From an uncultured Bacteroidota bacterium (GTDB taxonomy: Bacteria; Bacteroidota; Bacteroidia; B-17B0; Aurantibacillaceae): a stretch of DNA of 64,000 nt. The stretch is from positions 62,001 to 126,000 of the forward strand of contig CALMVZ010000034.1 of assembly GCA_937873155.1 (NCBI GenBank). Direction: 5' to 3'. Positions 42,077 to 50,743 of the stretch are shown piece after piece. The position numbers were made by a program, and so were the translations under genes. Position 1 is the first letter of the stretch. The number at the start of each line of letters is the position of its first letter. The notes under the pieces are model-generated. The model was not told the origin of the DNA. It saw only the letters and a list, made by a program, of their open reading frames with translations, and ran no database searches.

Positions 42077-44911
42077 TTAGAATCCTTTTTTCTTTTTATC
42101 CTCTATTTCCCTCATAAATTCGGATTTTTTATTTTTATGCAAACGCCCTAAATCTTCTTTAATTTCGGATAAGAGCTTTAAAAAGAATTTACCTAATTCT
42201 TTATCGCCGGTTCGTAAGTGATAATAAGACATTATTTTTAAGAATGACAAATCCTTTAGGTAAGAATACTTAGTGTTTTTAGCAAACTCTTCAACTTTCT
42301 TAGGGTAATCAGCACCTCTAATATCGGAATATATAAATACAGAAAGAAATTTCTCAAATTCAGAAATGTTTAGTGATAATTTATCCTTATTTATTTTGTC
42401 TATAATAACTGGCCGTAATTTTTGACTGCCTAGCCAATTATAAATAACTACTTGATATATTAAGGGAATGACTTGTATGAATAAGCCAAAATCTATGTTT
42501 TTAGGGAAGTGATCTGGCTTCTTTTTAAATTTTGTGTGATACCTTATTAAGCCGTCCCTTTCTTGGATCATACATGAAATAGAACTGATTAATGTGTTTT
42601 TGTATGCAATTGTTTTGGCATTAAAATCGTCAACATCTTCACTGTTTTTTAAAACAGATGCGGCTAACTTTAGTACTCTGTCTACATTTTTTTTTGTGGA
42701 TAAATCACCTGTTTCCTTTTTGGGAATATTATTTTGTACTGGTATAAGCGAAAGTTGATTATCATATAACTCATCAAGTTGCTTTTCAGTTGGTTGATTA
42801 TTCACATGTTCGTCTGCAATTCTGAAAGCTAATGTTTGAGTTTTGTTTTTTGTCTCTAATACATCGTCAACTTTTTTAAAATTGTTAATTACATCTTCAT
42901 TAAAGGCACCAAACGCTTCTTGTAATTTGGTCTGCGTAAATTCCAAAACCTTTAAATCATCTCGTTTTAAACCTGTGTAATAAACTATTTCTTCTGTGTA
43001 ATCTAAATAATTCTCCCCGATAAAAACTTTAGTTTTAAATGCTTCATCATAATCAAAATGAAGTGCTAAGAAATAATGAAAGAAAAAGGCAGATTTAAAA
43101 CGAATAGAATTTCCATCCTCGTAGCATAAGATTCCTCTCTTTATTAGATCGTCAAGAACTTTTTGCGGTTTACCATGAAATCTGGTTCTTAAGTACCCGT
43201 CAACAAAAGTTAAGAGTTCAACATAATTTACGCAATAACTTAAATCACCATCACCAGTGTCTTTCATGAATTTAGCAATAAATGACAATAAGCGCTGCTT
43301 GTTTTTGAAATCAAAAGTTTCGCTATAGATGTTTTCAATATTAGTTTTTTCAAGCAAGTTTTCTATAAACATCTCAACTAATACAGAATTGTTTAAGGGC
43401 TTTTTTTCTTGCTTTTCGAAGATCCATAAAAAGAGAGTAACGGATAATGGTGTTTTTGGGAGTCCAAAATCAACAAAACTTTTCATGAGTTTTTCCATGT
43501 TCTCTTGAAAGTCAATTTCTTTTCCAGCAAACCACTTTGAAATTAGTTGTTTTATTTCATTACTATTTAAATTTTGTATGAAACCAATTTCAAAACGAAA
43601 AACATCATTATCTTCTAAGTAATCTGTTGGAATTACGTTTTCTAATACTTGATCAATTGTGCCAACAATTTGAACTTTCGGATATTTTTTAATTAATTCT
43701 TTCAGGGAATTTATCTGAAATTCGTTTTTATCGGAAAAGGAAAAATCATCAATAAATAGAATGGAGTCTTGTTCTGTAAGTAATTCTTTGATTTCCTTCG
43801 TAGGATGACCAACGAAGTCCTTAATTACTTTTTCAATGTCTTTAGATTTAAAATCGCTAAACTTTAGATGTATTGGAATTTTTCCAAATTGATTGAATTT
43901 TCTGATTGCTTCAATAAACATTTTATCCAGTAAAATTGTTTTACCAGACTCCTTTAATCCATAAATAAGAAAATTATTTTTACTAGAAATTATACTTTCT
44001 ATATCATAATTAATAGTTTCATCTTCATTTAGAGAATTTTGAGGGCAGTTTAAAATTGTGGGTTCTACAAATAGGCTATCAATTGAGCAATTGGTATTTG
44101 TACTGCTTGAAGACATAATCAAATCTTCATTAAGCTTATCGCAGTGCTGCGCTCCAATGTTATCAACTATATTAGCAACGGTTTCAAACTTGGTTAGCTT
44201 TTCATCTTTTAATATTTGAAAGTCTTTGCTTCCGTCTTCGGTTCCAATTTCAGTGTTTGGGACAAATTTCTTATGTGTTTCTACGTATTTTCTATAAATT
44301 GCTTTTATCTTTTCATTGGGTGATAATTCTATTATAGTATAACCGTTAATGTGTTTTCTTTCAGGAGGATTGTCACCAATTGTTGAATTTGCAATTGAAA
44401 TAAAGATATTACCATAGAGATCTTGAGTATAAGAAGAGGCCAATTCATGAACGTGTCCAGTGAATAAAATATCGTAATTTTTATAGAGTTCAATTTTTAC
44501 TGAGTCTCTGTCAAACTCAGTTAAAAATTCCAAAGGATGATGGGACAGGGCAAGTCTTACTGGACAGTTTTTAATTTTTACTAATGAATTTTCTAATTGA
44601 TTTTTCCCAATTATTAAATTCTCTTTATCATTTTCATCTTTACTTAGCCACGAAGAATTTAAACAAGTAATTCCTACATCGCCATGATTTGTTTTTACAA
44701 TAAATGAATTTTCGAAATAAGAAAGAACTTTTTGAGGGTAATTCGAATAAAAAAGTTTTTCCCAATTTTTATAATCTGCAATCCTATCTAAATGTCTAAG
44801 GTTATCCCTATTTGTGATTAAAAAATCGTTTACGCTTTTTATAGTTGTTAAATTGTTCTTGGCAACTATGTACTTTAAGCACACCTCGTAAAAATTATGT
44901 AGTTTAACCAC
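42077..44911 (-). CDS. Metallophosphoesterase-STAND ATPase, 5' truncated
   Basis: The 944-aa reading from a GTG has, in order, the C-terminal half of a calcineurin-like phosphoesterase (ITCLNSSWLS near 81-90, the SHHPLEF His pair at 124-125 and TGHVHE at 151-156), a P-loop STAND NTPase (GLKESGKT at 318-325, ILFIDD at 384-389), and about 450 residues of helical C-terminal repeats. The N-terminal motifs that supply the other metal ligands (DxH, GDxxx, GNHD) are missing. An in-frame stop lies about 35 bp upstream, so they were lost, not missed. Phage-sensing STAND proteins with such fused effectors are known; this copy is probably inactive or altered as a phosphoesterase. Confidence 0.75.
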   Translation of the reverse strand: MVKLHNFYEVCLKYIVAKNNLTTIKSVNDFLITNRDNLRHLDRIADYKNWEKLFYSNYPQKVLSYFENSFIVKTNHGDVGITCLNSSWLSKDENDKENLIIGKNQLENSLVKIKNCPVRLALSHHPLEFLTEFDRDSVKIELYKNYDILFTGHVHELASSYTQDLYGNIFISIANSTIGDNPPERKHINGYTIIELSPNEKIKAIYRKYVETHKKFVPNTEIGTEDGSKDFQILKDEKLTKFETVANIVDNIGAQHCDKLNEDLIMSSSSTNTNCSIDSLFVEPTILNCPQNSLNEDETINYDIESIISSKNNFLIYGLKESGKTILLDKMFIEAIRKFNQFGKIPIHLKFSDFKSKDIEKVIKDFVGHPTKEIKELLTEQDSILFIDDFSFSDKNEFQINSLKELIKKYPKVQIVGTIDQVLENVIPTDYLEDNDVFRFEIGFIQNLNSNEIKQLISKWFAGKEIDFQENMEKLMKSFVDFGLPKTPLSVTLFLWIFEKQEKKPLNNSVLVEMFIENLLEKTNIENIYSETFDFKNKQRLLSFIAKFMKDTGDGDLSYCVNYVELLTFVDGYLRTRFHGKPQKVLDDLIKRGILCYEDGNSIRFKSAFFFHYFLALHFDYDEAFKTKVFIGENYLDYTEEIVYYTGLKRDDLKVLEFTQTKLQEAFGAFNEDVINNFKKVDDVLETKNKTQTLAFRIADEHVNNQPTEKQLDELYDNQLSLIPVQNNIPKKETGDLSTKKNVDRVLKLAASVLKNSEDVDDFNAKTIAYKNTLISSISCMIQERDGLIRYHTKFKKKPDHFPKNIDFGLFIQVIPLIYQVVIYNWLGSQKLRPVIIDKINKDKLSLNISEFEKFLSVFIYSDIRGADYPKKVEEFAKNTKYSYLKDLSFLKIMSYYHLRTGDKELGKFFLKLLSEIKEDLGRLHKNKKSEFMREIEDKKKKGF

Positions 44912-44947
44912 ATGCTTAAAGCGGATAAACAGTAACGTATAGAATCA

Positions 44948-44984
44948 AAAGGCAGGGATCTCATAACCCTGCCTTTCTTTTTGG
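44948..44984. terminator. Hairpin with T-rich tail upstream of the STAND gene
   Basis: AAAGGCAGGG and CCCTGCCTTT form a 10-bp stem with a 9-nt loop, followed on the plus strand by CTTTTTGG. It lies immediately upstream of the truncated STAND gene and may mark the end of an inserted or deleted segment. Confidence 0.6.
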
Positions 44985-45030
44985 TGAGCCGGAATCGGCT
45001 ATTATATGCTTTGGTAGCATGCTTTCCTTA
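44985..45030 (-). other. Possible decayed tRNA 3' end
   Basis: On the minus strand the sequence ends AGCCGATTCCGGCTCACCA, which looks like a T arm that has lost its GTTC loop bases followed by an acceptor end with CCA. The upstream part does not fold as a cloverleaf. It directly precedes the hairpin at 44948. This could be a scar of tRNA-targeted integration, but the match is short. Confidence 0.25.
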
Positions 45031-45045
45031 AATAGTACAAAAAAC

Positions 45046-45516
45046 CTAAATTCTAATTTTTTCTATTAAAATTTGCCGTTTAACCGTATTGAAATAGGAA
45101 ACAGTAATATTGACCTGAACTTCGTCATCGTTCATTCCGTCATGGTCAAACGATTCATATACTGTTATACTGGTTGCAACTTTTTCGACCTTAAAATAAA
45201 ATCCTTCTACCACGTTTGGGTTACGGATTACAGCATGTATCTCTTCTATTGGTACACCAACTATCTCCGTTAAATAGTTAATTAGGCCTCCGCTGGTGTA
45301 TGTCGGTTTGAGCTGCAAAATTTGCCCCGGTAGTATTTTAAGAGCCGGTTTAGTTGTTCAGAATATTTCGTTTCCATCTTTGTCTTCGAATCTGATTGGA
45401 ATTTCGTGGTCTATTCGACGCGAAATACTTTTTACATCTGCTTTGAGGGAATTAATCTCTCTAATTGCCTTCTTTCGAAAGGCGGCTATCTGTTTTTCGA
45501 CTGGGTTGTTTTTCAT
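45046..45516 (-). pseudogene. Small gene interrupted by an in-frame TGA
   Basis: Two minus-strand readings share one frame. The first (45516-45358) gives 52 residues, MKNNPVEKQIAAFRKKAIRE... ending DKDGNEIF, then TGA. The frame continues with TTKPALKILPGQILQ and into a 90-aa sequence (45318-45046) that would otherwise have to start at a TTG. Together they make a 156-codon protein with one internal TGA. This suggests a nonsense mutation in a real gene, or a natural two-gene pair. I do not recognise the product; it is probably cytosolic. Confidence 0.55.
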
Positions 45517-45590
45517 GGTATATTTTTTCTTTTTAAACGAAAAATAGTCCCAGAAGTTATTTTTTTATCCTATTTAAGAATAAAGAGCAC

Positions 45591-45737
45591 ATGGAAACAA
45601 ATGAGACAACCCAAATTTTTATTCGTAGACTACGCAAATTAATCAGAGAATCAATAGCCAAAGATGGAATACTTGAGGATCAATTAAAGGAACCCGTGAA
45701 AGTGAAAAAGAAACAAAAAGGTAAAGGAAAGAGGTAA
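45591..45737 (+). CDS. Small basic protein
   Basis: A 48-aa protein, starting METNETTQIFIRRLRKLIRE and ending in a strongly basic tail (KVKKKQKGKGKR). It is short but has a sensible ATG and no competing gene on either strand. The tail could bind nucleic acid. Not recognised. Confidence 0.4.
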   Translation: METNETTQIFIRRLRKLIRESIAKDGILEDQLKEPVKVKKKQKGKGKR

Positions 45738-45805
45738 TTACCAACAAGAATCGAACAAAACTTGACTTTCTTTTTAAACCCCGATAATTTTAATAAAAAA
45801 GTAAA

Positions 45806-46015
45806 ATGGAAAAGAAAAATGAAGTCGCGATGCAGTCTAATGTAGATGATCGCTTTATGGTTTTTATTGGTAGTGCTATAATTCCAGGGCCAAGTGCATC
45901 CGCGAATGAAATGGAACTGAATGAGTTTTTTGACTATACTAAAAAGTACAATGAAGAAAACAAGGAATCACCCGCAAGAGTGTATGACCATAACGGTAAA
46001 AAAGTAGATTGTTAG
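45806..46015 (+). CDS. Small hypothetical protein
   Basis: A 69-aa protein, acidic, with no signal or membrane segment. It overlaps the 3' end of the M48-like gene on the other strand by 4 bp. I do not recognise it. Together with the 48-aa gene it forms a small plus-strand pair. Confidence 0.45.
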   Translation: MEKKNEVAMQSNVDDRFMVFIGSAIIPGPSASANEMELNEFFDYTKKYNEENKESPARVYDHNGKKVDC

Positions 46016-46725
46016 ATTAGCCCTGCATATCGTTCAAGTTTTGATTTCGTTTTCTGCCATCCAGGTAAGTGTTTTTCCAGAGTTTGATAGAATTTCTTAC
46101 TATGATTCATATGCTTAAGATGACAGAGTTCATGCACGATTACGTAGTTAATGCAATCAACCGGTGTTTTAACAAGATCCGTATTTAGGATAATATTTCC
46201 CTTTTTACTGCAACTGCCCCAGCGTTTTTCAAGTTTTCGCACCATTAAAGAGTTCAACTTTATGTTTTCGCGTCTTAGAACTGCAGAATTTTTCTGCAGA
46301 ATGGCGTCATACTTTTTCTTTGCTTGTGCATTGTACCAAGCTTCGACAAGTGCTTTGACCTGAGAGGAGTTCTTTTTATCAGGCACTGATACCCATAAGA
46401 ATTTACCAGTAAGTTTAACGTCTACTTTACCGGGTGCAACTTTAAGACGATATTGTCTTCCCAAATAATAAATAGATTCACCGCTTACCCATTCCGTCTT
46501 TCGTAAATAAACGTCATGCTTAGAATATTTACGAATTTTTTTTAGTATCCAGGAAGACCGTCTTTCAACACGTTCAAGTATCTTTTCTAAGGGTGCTTCA
46601 TTGGGTGATGTAATTTCCACAGACCGGTCCGGGTAAACAGCTATTGCCAATGTTTTGCGATCAGTATATTTAATTGTAAACGGAATGATAGAGGTTCCGT
46701 ACATTACATGGTGCAGTACTCTCAT
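46012..46725 (-). CDS. YgjP-like M48 family metallopeptidase
   Basis: A 237-aa protein of the YgjP/DUF45 group. The zinc motif is HELCHLKHMNH with His198, Glu199, His202 and a further His208. A preceding KRWGSCSKKGNIILNTDLVKTP segment is the family signature. It starts inside the last codons of hsdR (ATGA overlap), as is common at the end of type I restriction operons. Its substrate and its role in the restriction system are unknown. Confidence 0.85.
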   Translation of the reverse strand: MRVLHHVMYGTSIIPFTIKYTDRKTLAIAVYPDRSVEITSPNEAPLEKILERVERRSSWILKKIRKYSKHDVYLRKTEWVSGESIYYLGRQYRLKVAPGKVDVKLTGKFLWVSVPDKKNSSQVKALVEAWYNAQAKKKYDAILQKNSAVLRRENIKLNSLMVRKLEKRWGSCSKKGNIILNTDLVKTPVDCINYVIVHELCHLKHMNHSKKFYQTLEKHLPGWQKTKSKLERYAGLI

Positions 46726-49700
46726 TTGAATTGGCTTTTCGCTATTTTAATAATTTCGTCAAGGATATCATCCAATTGCGAAAAGGAAATTTCTATTCCA
46801 AGATCATTTTGTTTACGGAGTAAATAATCTTCAACTTCATTCTTCATTTGCTTTTGTACATCGTCATTTCTTTGCCAGTCGCGGATAAGAAGCTTTCTTA
46901 TCAATTCGGAAATTTTTAATCCTATTTCAGCGTATTGCTCAATTTGTTTAGCTTGTTCAGTCTTACTGCCTTCGTATAATAATTTATCCTTTATTAAGCC
47001 GAAAAATGCCCTGGCCTCCGGCTTATTATTTAATACTGCAGGCGTACCTTCCATGCGACCATTGGATAAATCTTTCCTTGCATTCAAAATCTGTTCAAGA
47101 TATTGAGCTTCGGTCATTCTTCTTTCCTGGAAATTCTTTATCGTTTCATCGATAAGTTGTCCGAACTTTTTATAGAAAACAGGATCCTCATCCATTCTCT
47201 CTGTTATAACACTTTTCATTCTGTGTGCAATAGCATCTGCTTTTGAGGCTACTGAACCGGTTAATCTCTCAACCTCCTTTTTAAATAACTCTTCATCGAA
47301 GATATTAATGGGCTCAGTTATGTTCTGTACGCCATCCGCTCCAATGTACGTATCTAACAGCTTTCGAACCCTTGAATCATATTCCTTATAACTTATTTTC
47401 TCAGCGTATCTAACTTGAACAGATATTCGAAGGCTATTAAAAAATTTCAGATCGGCCAGGAACTGGTTTATTCTTTGCTCATTGAAAATTTTATACAACT
47501 GATCGGAAGAAAGGGCAACTTGCATTGATTTCGCAAAATCAATGAGTTTTTCCCTGAAGTGATCGCGAATATCCTTTGGTGCAAGATGACGTTCTAACGC
47601 CTCAATATCTTTCTTATTTTTAACACTCTTAAATACATCCCAAAGATCAGAATGTTTTTGTGGTAGTTTTTTTATTTCTTCTCCGATGTTGGTAACAGTT
47701 CCAATTAACTCAGACTCATCAAATTCTTCTAAGGCACTATATTGAGTTAATGCCGTATCTAGTTGACCAAGAATGCCAACATAATCAATAATATACCCAA
47801 AATCTTTCCCTTCAAATAACCTGTTTGCTCTAGCTATTGCCTGTAGCAAGCTGTGTTCAGCAAGTGGTTTAGCGATATATAATGTATTACACCGAGGCGC
47901 ATCAAATCCGGTTAAGAGTTTACTTACTACTATTAGTAACTCTACTTCTTCATCGCTATCCTGAAATAATTTTATTACTGTTTCTTCGTAGGCTTCTTGA
48001 GAACCATAACGTGCATTTATTTTCTTCCAAAATTTCTGTACGTCATCATTAGGTTCTTCTTCGGTATCCTCATGATTCTCGCGTGTATCAGAGGAGGATA
48101 TAACAACTTTAGTATCAATTTTCAAGCGTGGATTAGTTTGATTCTCGAAATACTGTTGATACAACATTGCAGTAGCTTTTAACGGAACGGCGAGCATTGC
48201 TTTAAATGCAGTACCTTTAATATTTTTTACAAAGTGTTCCGAAATATCGTGTGCAATTTCCTCTACCACTTGCTGTGATTTGTAAATCTCAGTAATAGAA
48301 GAAAACTTCTTCTTTAAGTCCTTCCGCTGATAATCTGTTAGAGGTTCAGACAAACGATCAAATCCTTTATCTATTTGGGTTTGATTAACGCTAAGCTTTG
48401 CTGAACGTCCTTCGTAAAGCAATGGAACTACCGCTCCATCTTTCACAGCCTGATCGATAGTATATTTGTCAATAAAACCACCAAATTTATCTGCCGTGCT
48501 TTTCTCCTTCTTCAATAAAGGTGTACCCGTAAAACCTATATAGCAGGACATTGGTAAAACACGTTTCATATTTTGATGTGTAAGCCCATATTGGCTACGA
48601 TGACTTTCATCGACTAAAACAAATATGTTTTCCGAGGTATTCTTAAAGTCCTTTCTTTTTAGAGCAGCTTCAAATTTGTCAATAACGGTAGTTATTATTT
48701 CAGTACCTGGGTCTTGGATTAACTCAATAAGGTTATTGCCGCTCTTGGCCCTTTGGGGGGTCTTTCCACAATACCGAAATGTGTTATAAATCTGTTTATC
48801 AAGATCAATGCGATCTGTAACAATAATTACACGCGCATTTGGTATCTCTTTATTTAACGAAATAGCTTTAGCGAGCATAACCATCGTTAAAGATTTACCA
48901 CTTCCTTGTGTATGCCAGATCACACCTCCTTTACGGCTGCCATCTTGGGTAAACTCTTCAATTCGTTCCAAAGTGTTTTTTACAGCCGAATACTGTTGAT
49001 ATCGAGTTATTTTTTTTACTCCTGCATCAAAAAGGATAAATTTGTATACCAACTCCATTAAGCGTTCAGTTCTACAAAGGCAATATAGAATTCTATCCTG
49101 TTCGGTGGGTAAGCGTTGCTCGGCTATCTGACCATTTTTCGCAGACTGTATAACGCTTTTGACTTTGTTCTCAATATTTTCTTGTTCTTGCCAATACGCC
49201 CAAAATTTTGCGTGTGTATCAGTAGTAGCGTATTTCACTTCATTAGGCTGTACTGCAAGCAATAATTGAGCAAAGTGATACAGACGTGGAATTCCATCTT
49301 CCTTTTTTTGATTCCGGATATGCTGAGAAATACTTTCCTCTATTGAAGAATTTTTATCTCTTCGTTTATTTTCCAAAACAGCGAATGGTATCCCATTAAC
49401 GAAAAGCACAATATCAGATCGCCTGGTATCACTTGCGCCATTAACAACAAATTCGTCTGAGATGTGATAAACATTGTTCTCCAAGTTATTCCAATCTATA
49501 AATTTTAAAGTAAAACTTTTCTTATCTCCTTGGATCGTTTCTTCAAAGCTTTTACCAAGAGTTATAAGATCATATACTTTTTCGCTTGTGCGCACCAATC
49601 CCTCGTCCTGCACATTCTTGATCGAATGAATGGCCGCATAAATACTCCCATCAGAAAATGCGTATTCCTTTCCTTTGTATTCAAACTGATTAATTTTTCG

Positions 49701-49859
49701 TAACTGCTTTTCAAGAATACCTTCAAGTATTACGTTACTAAGAATATTTCCACGTTCTACTTCTGTTTCTTCCGGTGAAATGTAATTCCAACCAAACTTT
49801 CTAAGTAAACTAAGTGCGGGTTGCTGTGAATCGTTTATTTCTTGATAAGTATTTTTCAT
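46722..49859 (-). CDS. hsdR: Type I restriction enzyme, R subunit
   Basis: The 1045-aa protein has the HsdR layout. The N-terminal nuclease has Asp149, Glu163 and Lys165 of a PD-(D/E)xK site (SDIVLF, VLENKR). The SF2 translocase has Walker A TQGSGKS at 317-323, the DESH box (LVDESHRSQYG) and the VSKLLTGFDAPR motif. A helical C-terminus binds HsdM/HsdS. With hsdM and hsdS it cleaves unmodified DNA after ATP-driven translocation. It is the ninth gene of the operon and is separated from hsdS by the PLD-Ago-TM cassette. Its start overlaps the stop of the TM protein gene by 4 bp. Confidence 0.95.
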   Translation of the reverse strand: MKNTYQEINDSQQPALSLLRKFGWNYISPEETEVERGNILSNVILEGILEKQLRKINQFEYKGKEYAFSDGSIYAAIHSIKNVQDEGLVRTSEKVYDLITLGKSFEETIQGDKKSFTLKFIDWNNLENNVYHISDEFVVNGASDTRRSDIVLFVNGIPFAVLENKRRDKNSSIEESISQHIRNQKKEDGIPRLYHFAQLLLAVQPNEVKYATTDTHAKFWAYWQEQENIENKVKSVIQSAKNGQIAEQRLPTEQDRILYCLCRTERLMELVYKFILFDAGVKKITRYQQYSAVKNTLERIEEFTQDGSRKGGVIWHTQGSGKSLTMVMLAKAISLNKEIPNARVIIVTDRIDLDKQIYNTFRYCGKTPQRAKSGNNLIELIQDPGTEIITTVIDKFEAALKRKDFKNTSENIFVLVDESHRSQYGLTHQNMKRVLPMSCYIGFTGTPLLKKEKSTADKFGGFIDKYTIDQAVKDGAVVPLLYEGRSAKLSVNQTQIDKGFDRLSEPLTDYQRKDLKKKFSSITEIYKSQQVVEEIAHDISEHFVKNIKGTAFKAMLAVPLKATAMLYQQYFENQTNPRLKIDTKVVISSSDTRENHEDTEEEPNDDVQKFWKKINARYGSQEAYEETVIKLFQDSDEEVELLIVVSKLLTGFDAPRCNTLYIAKPLAEHSLLQAIARANRLFEGKDFGYIIDYVGILGQLDTALTQYSALEEFDESELIGTVTNIGEEIKKLPQKHSDLWDVFKSVKNKKDIEALERHLAPKDIRDHFREKLIDFAKSMQVALSSDQLYKIFNEQRINQFLADLKFFNSLRISVQVRYAEKISYKEYDSRVRKLLDTYIGADGVQNITEPINIFDEELFKKEVERLTGSVASKADAIAHRMKSVITERMDEDPVFYKKFGQLIDETIKNFQERRMTEAQYLEQILNARKDLSNGRMEGTPAVLNNKPEARAFFGLIKDKLLYEGSKTEQAKQIEQYAEIGLKISELIRKLLIRDWQRNDDVQKQMKNEVEDYLLRKQNDLGIEISFSQLDDILDEIIKIAKSQFK

Positions 49860-50743
49860 TTTTCAGTTTTATTGAATAGCCTATAGTATCCAAAAGTTCT
49901 TAATAACAACACTTTTATTTGTTTCTTTATCCACCTAAAGGCGGCTAAGAAAGCCAAGCCCCCAAGTTGAAATACTGCACCCAGATCCGTTACATAATCC
50001 TTGAAGCTTTGGTAACGGTGACTATACTTAATTACTGCAACTATAAAAGCCAACAACAGTAGATAGTAAACAACTTCCGTAGCAATTTTTACTCTACCCA
50101 AGAATATCGTTCTAAAGTCACGAAGTTTAGCGATCTCAATTGCATCCGGCGTATCCTTGCTCAATAAGATTACATCAAAGGCTCGAAAGGACATAGTAAT
50201 GAGGAAATCATCCTTAGTGTTCATTAGCCCGGTGTTGTTTGAAATGGTCAAATAAGTTTTGTCAAGTATTTCTTTTGGAAGTTGTGGCTGGTTCAATATA
50301 TCCAGAAACACAATTACGATCTCGGAAACATTATCAGTACTTTGTGTGTTCCCCGATAGAATGTTTTTGAATGTTTTATTGATTGCGAGATATTGTTTGT
50401 TGCCAGTTGATCGTACCTCAATAACTTCGTTTATCCAGGTCTTATCAATTTGGTATTTCTCAATACCGCAAATCAGTGTGAAAATTAAAAATTCATTGTG
50501 AATCCATGCGTTTTCCGTTGAAGGTTTACGTCTGGAGAAATCCTGAAACACTTTAAAAAATTCCTCTTTTTGATTGTTCGATATTGATTGGAGCGATGCA
50601 AAGTAAACTTTGTCAGTATCATTAGTTCCATCTGGAACCATATGAGACACCGCTTCTCCTTTAATGAAGCTATTGAAGCAGGTGATCTTGGGTTTATCCT
50701 CAATCGTACAATTGTAGCCTATTCTTTCTGTTAAAGAAACCAT
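49856..50743 (-). CDS. Two-helix membrane protein, likely Argonaute-linked effector
   Basis: A 295-aa protein with no signal peptide. Residues 1-215 are soluble with no motif I know. Two close membrane helices follow near 222-239 (VVYYLLLLAFIVAVIKY) and 252-271 (DLGAVFQLGGLAFLAAF), then a basic C-terminus. The start codon lies 13 bp inside the pAgo gene and its end overlaps hsdR by 4 bp. This is the position and architecture expected for the transmembrane effectors that are encoded next to long-B Argonautes and are thought to depolarise or damage the membrane when the Argonaute is triggered. The assignment rests on context and topology, not on sequence likeness. Confidence 0.7.
   Translation of the reverse strand: MVSLTERIGYNCTIEDKPKITCFNSFIKGEAVSHMVPDGTNDTDKVYFASLQSISNNQKEEFFKVFQDFSRRKPSTENAWIHNEFLIFTLICGIEKYQIDKTWINEVIEVRSTGNKQYLAINKTFKNILSGNTQSTDNVSEIVIVFLDILNQPQLPKEILDKTYLTISNNTGLMNTKDDFLITMSFRAFDVILLSKDTPDAIEIAKLRDFRTIFLGRVKIATEVVYYLLLLAFIVAVIKYSHRYQSFKDYVTDLGAVFQLGGLAFLAAFRWIKKQIKVLLLRTFGYYRLFNKTEK

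Noticed and set aside
42077-44911. Full-length active metallophosphoesterase domain
   Set aside because: The N-terminal ligand motifs cannot be found in any frame upstream before a stop codon about 35 bp away.
44985-45030. An intact tRNA gene
   Set aside because: Only a T-arm-like and CCA-like end is present, without D or anticodon arms.
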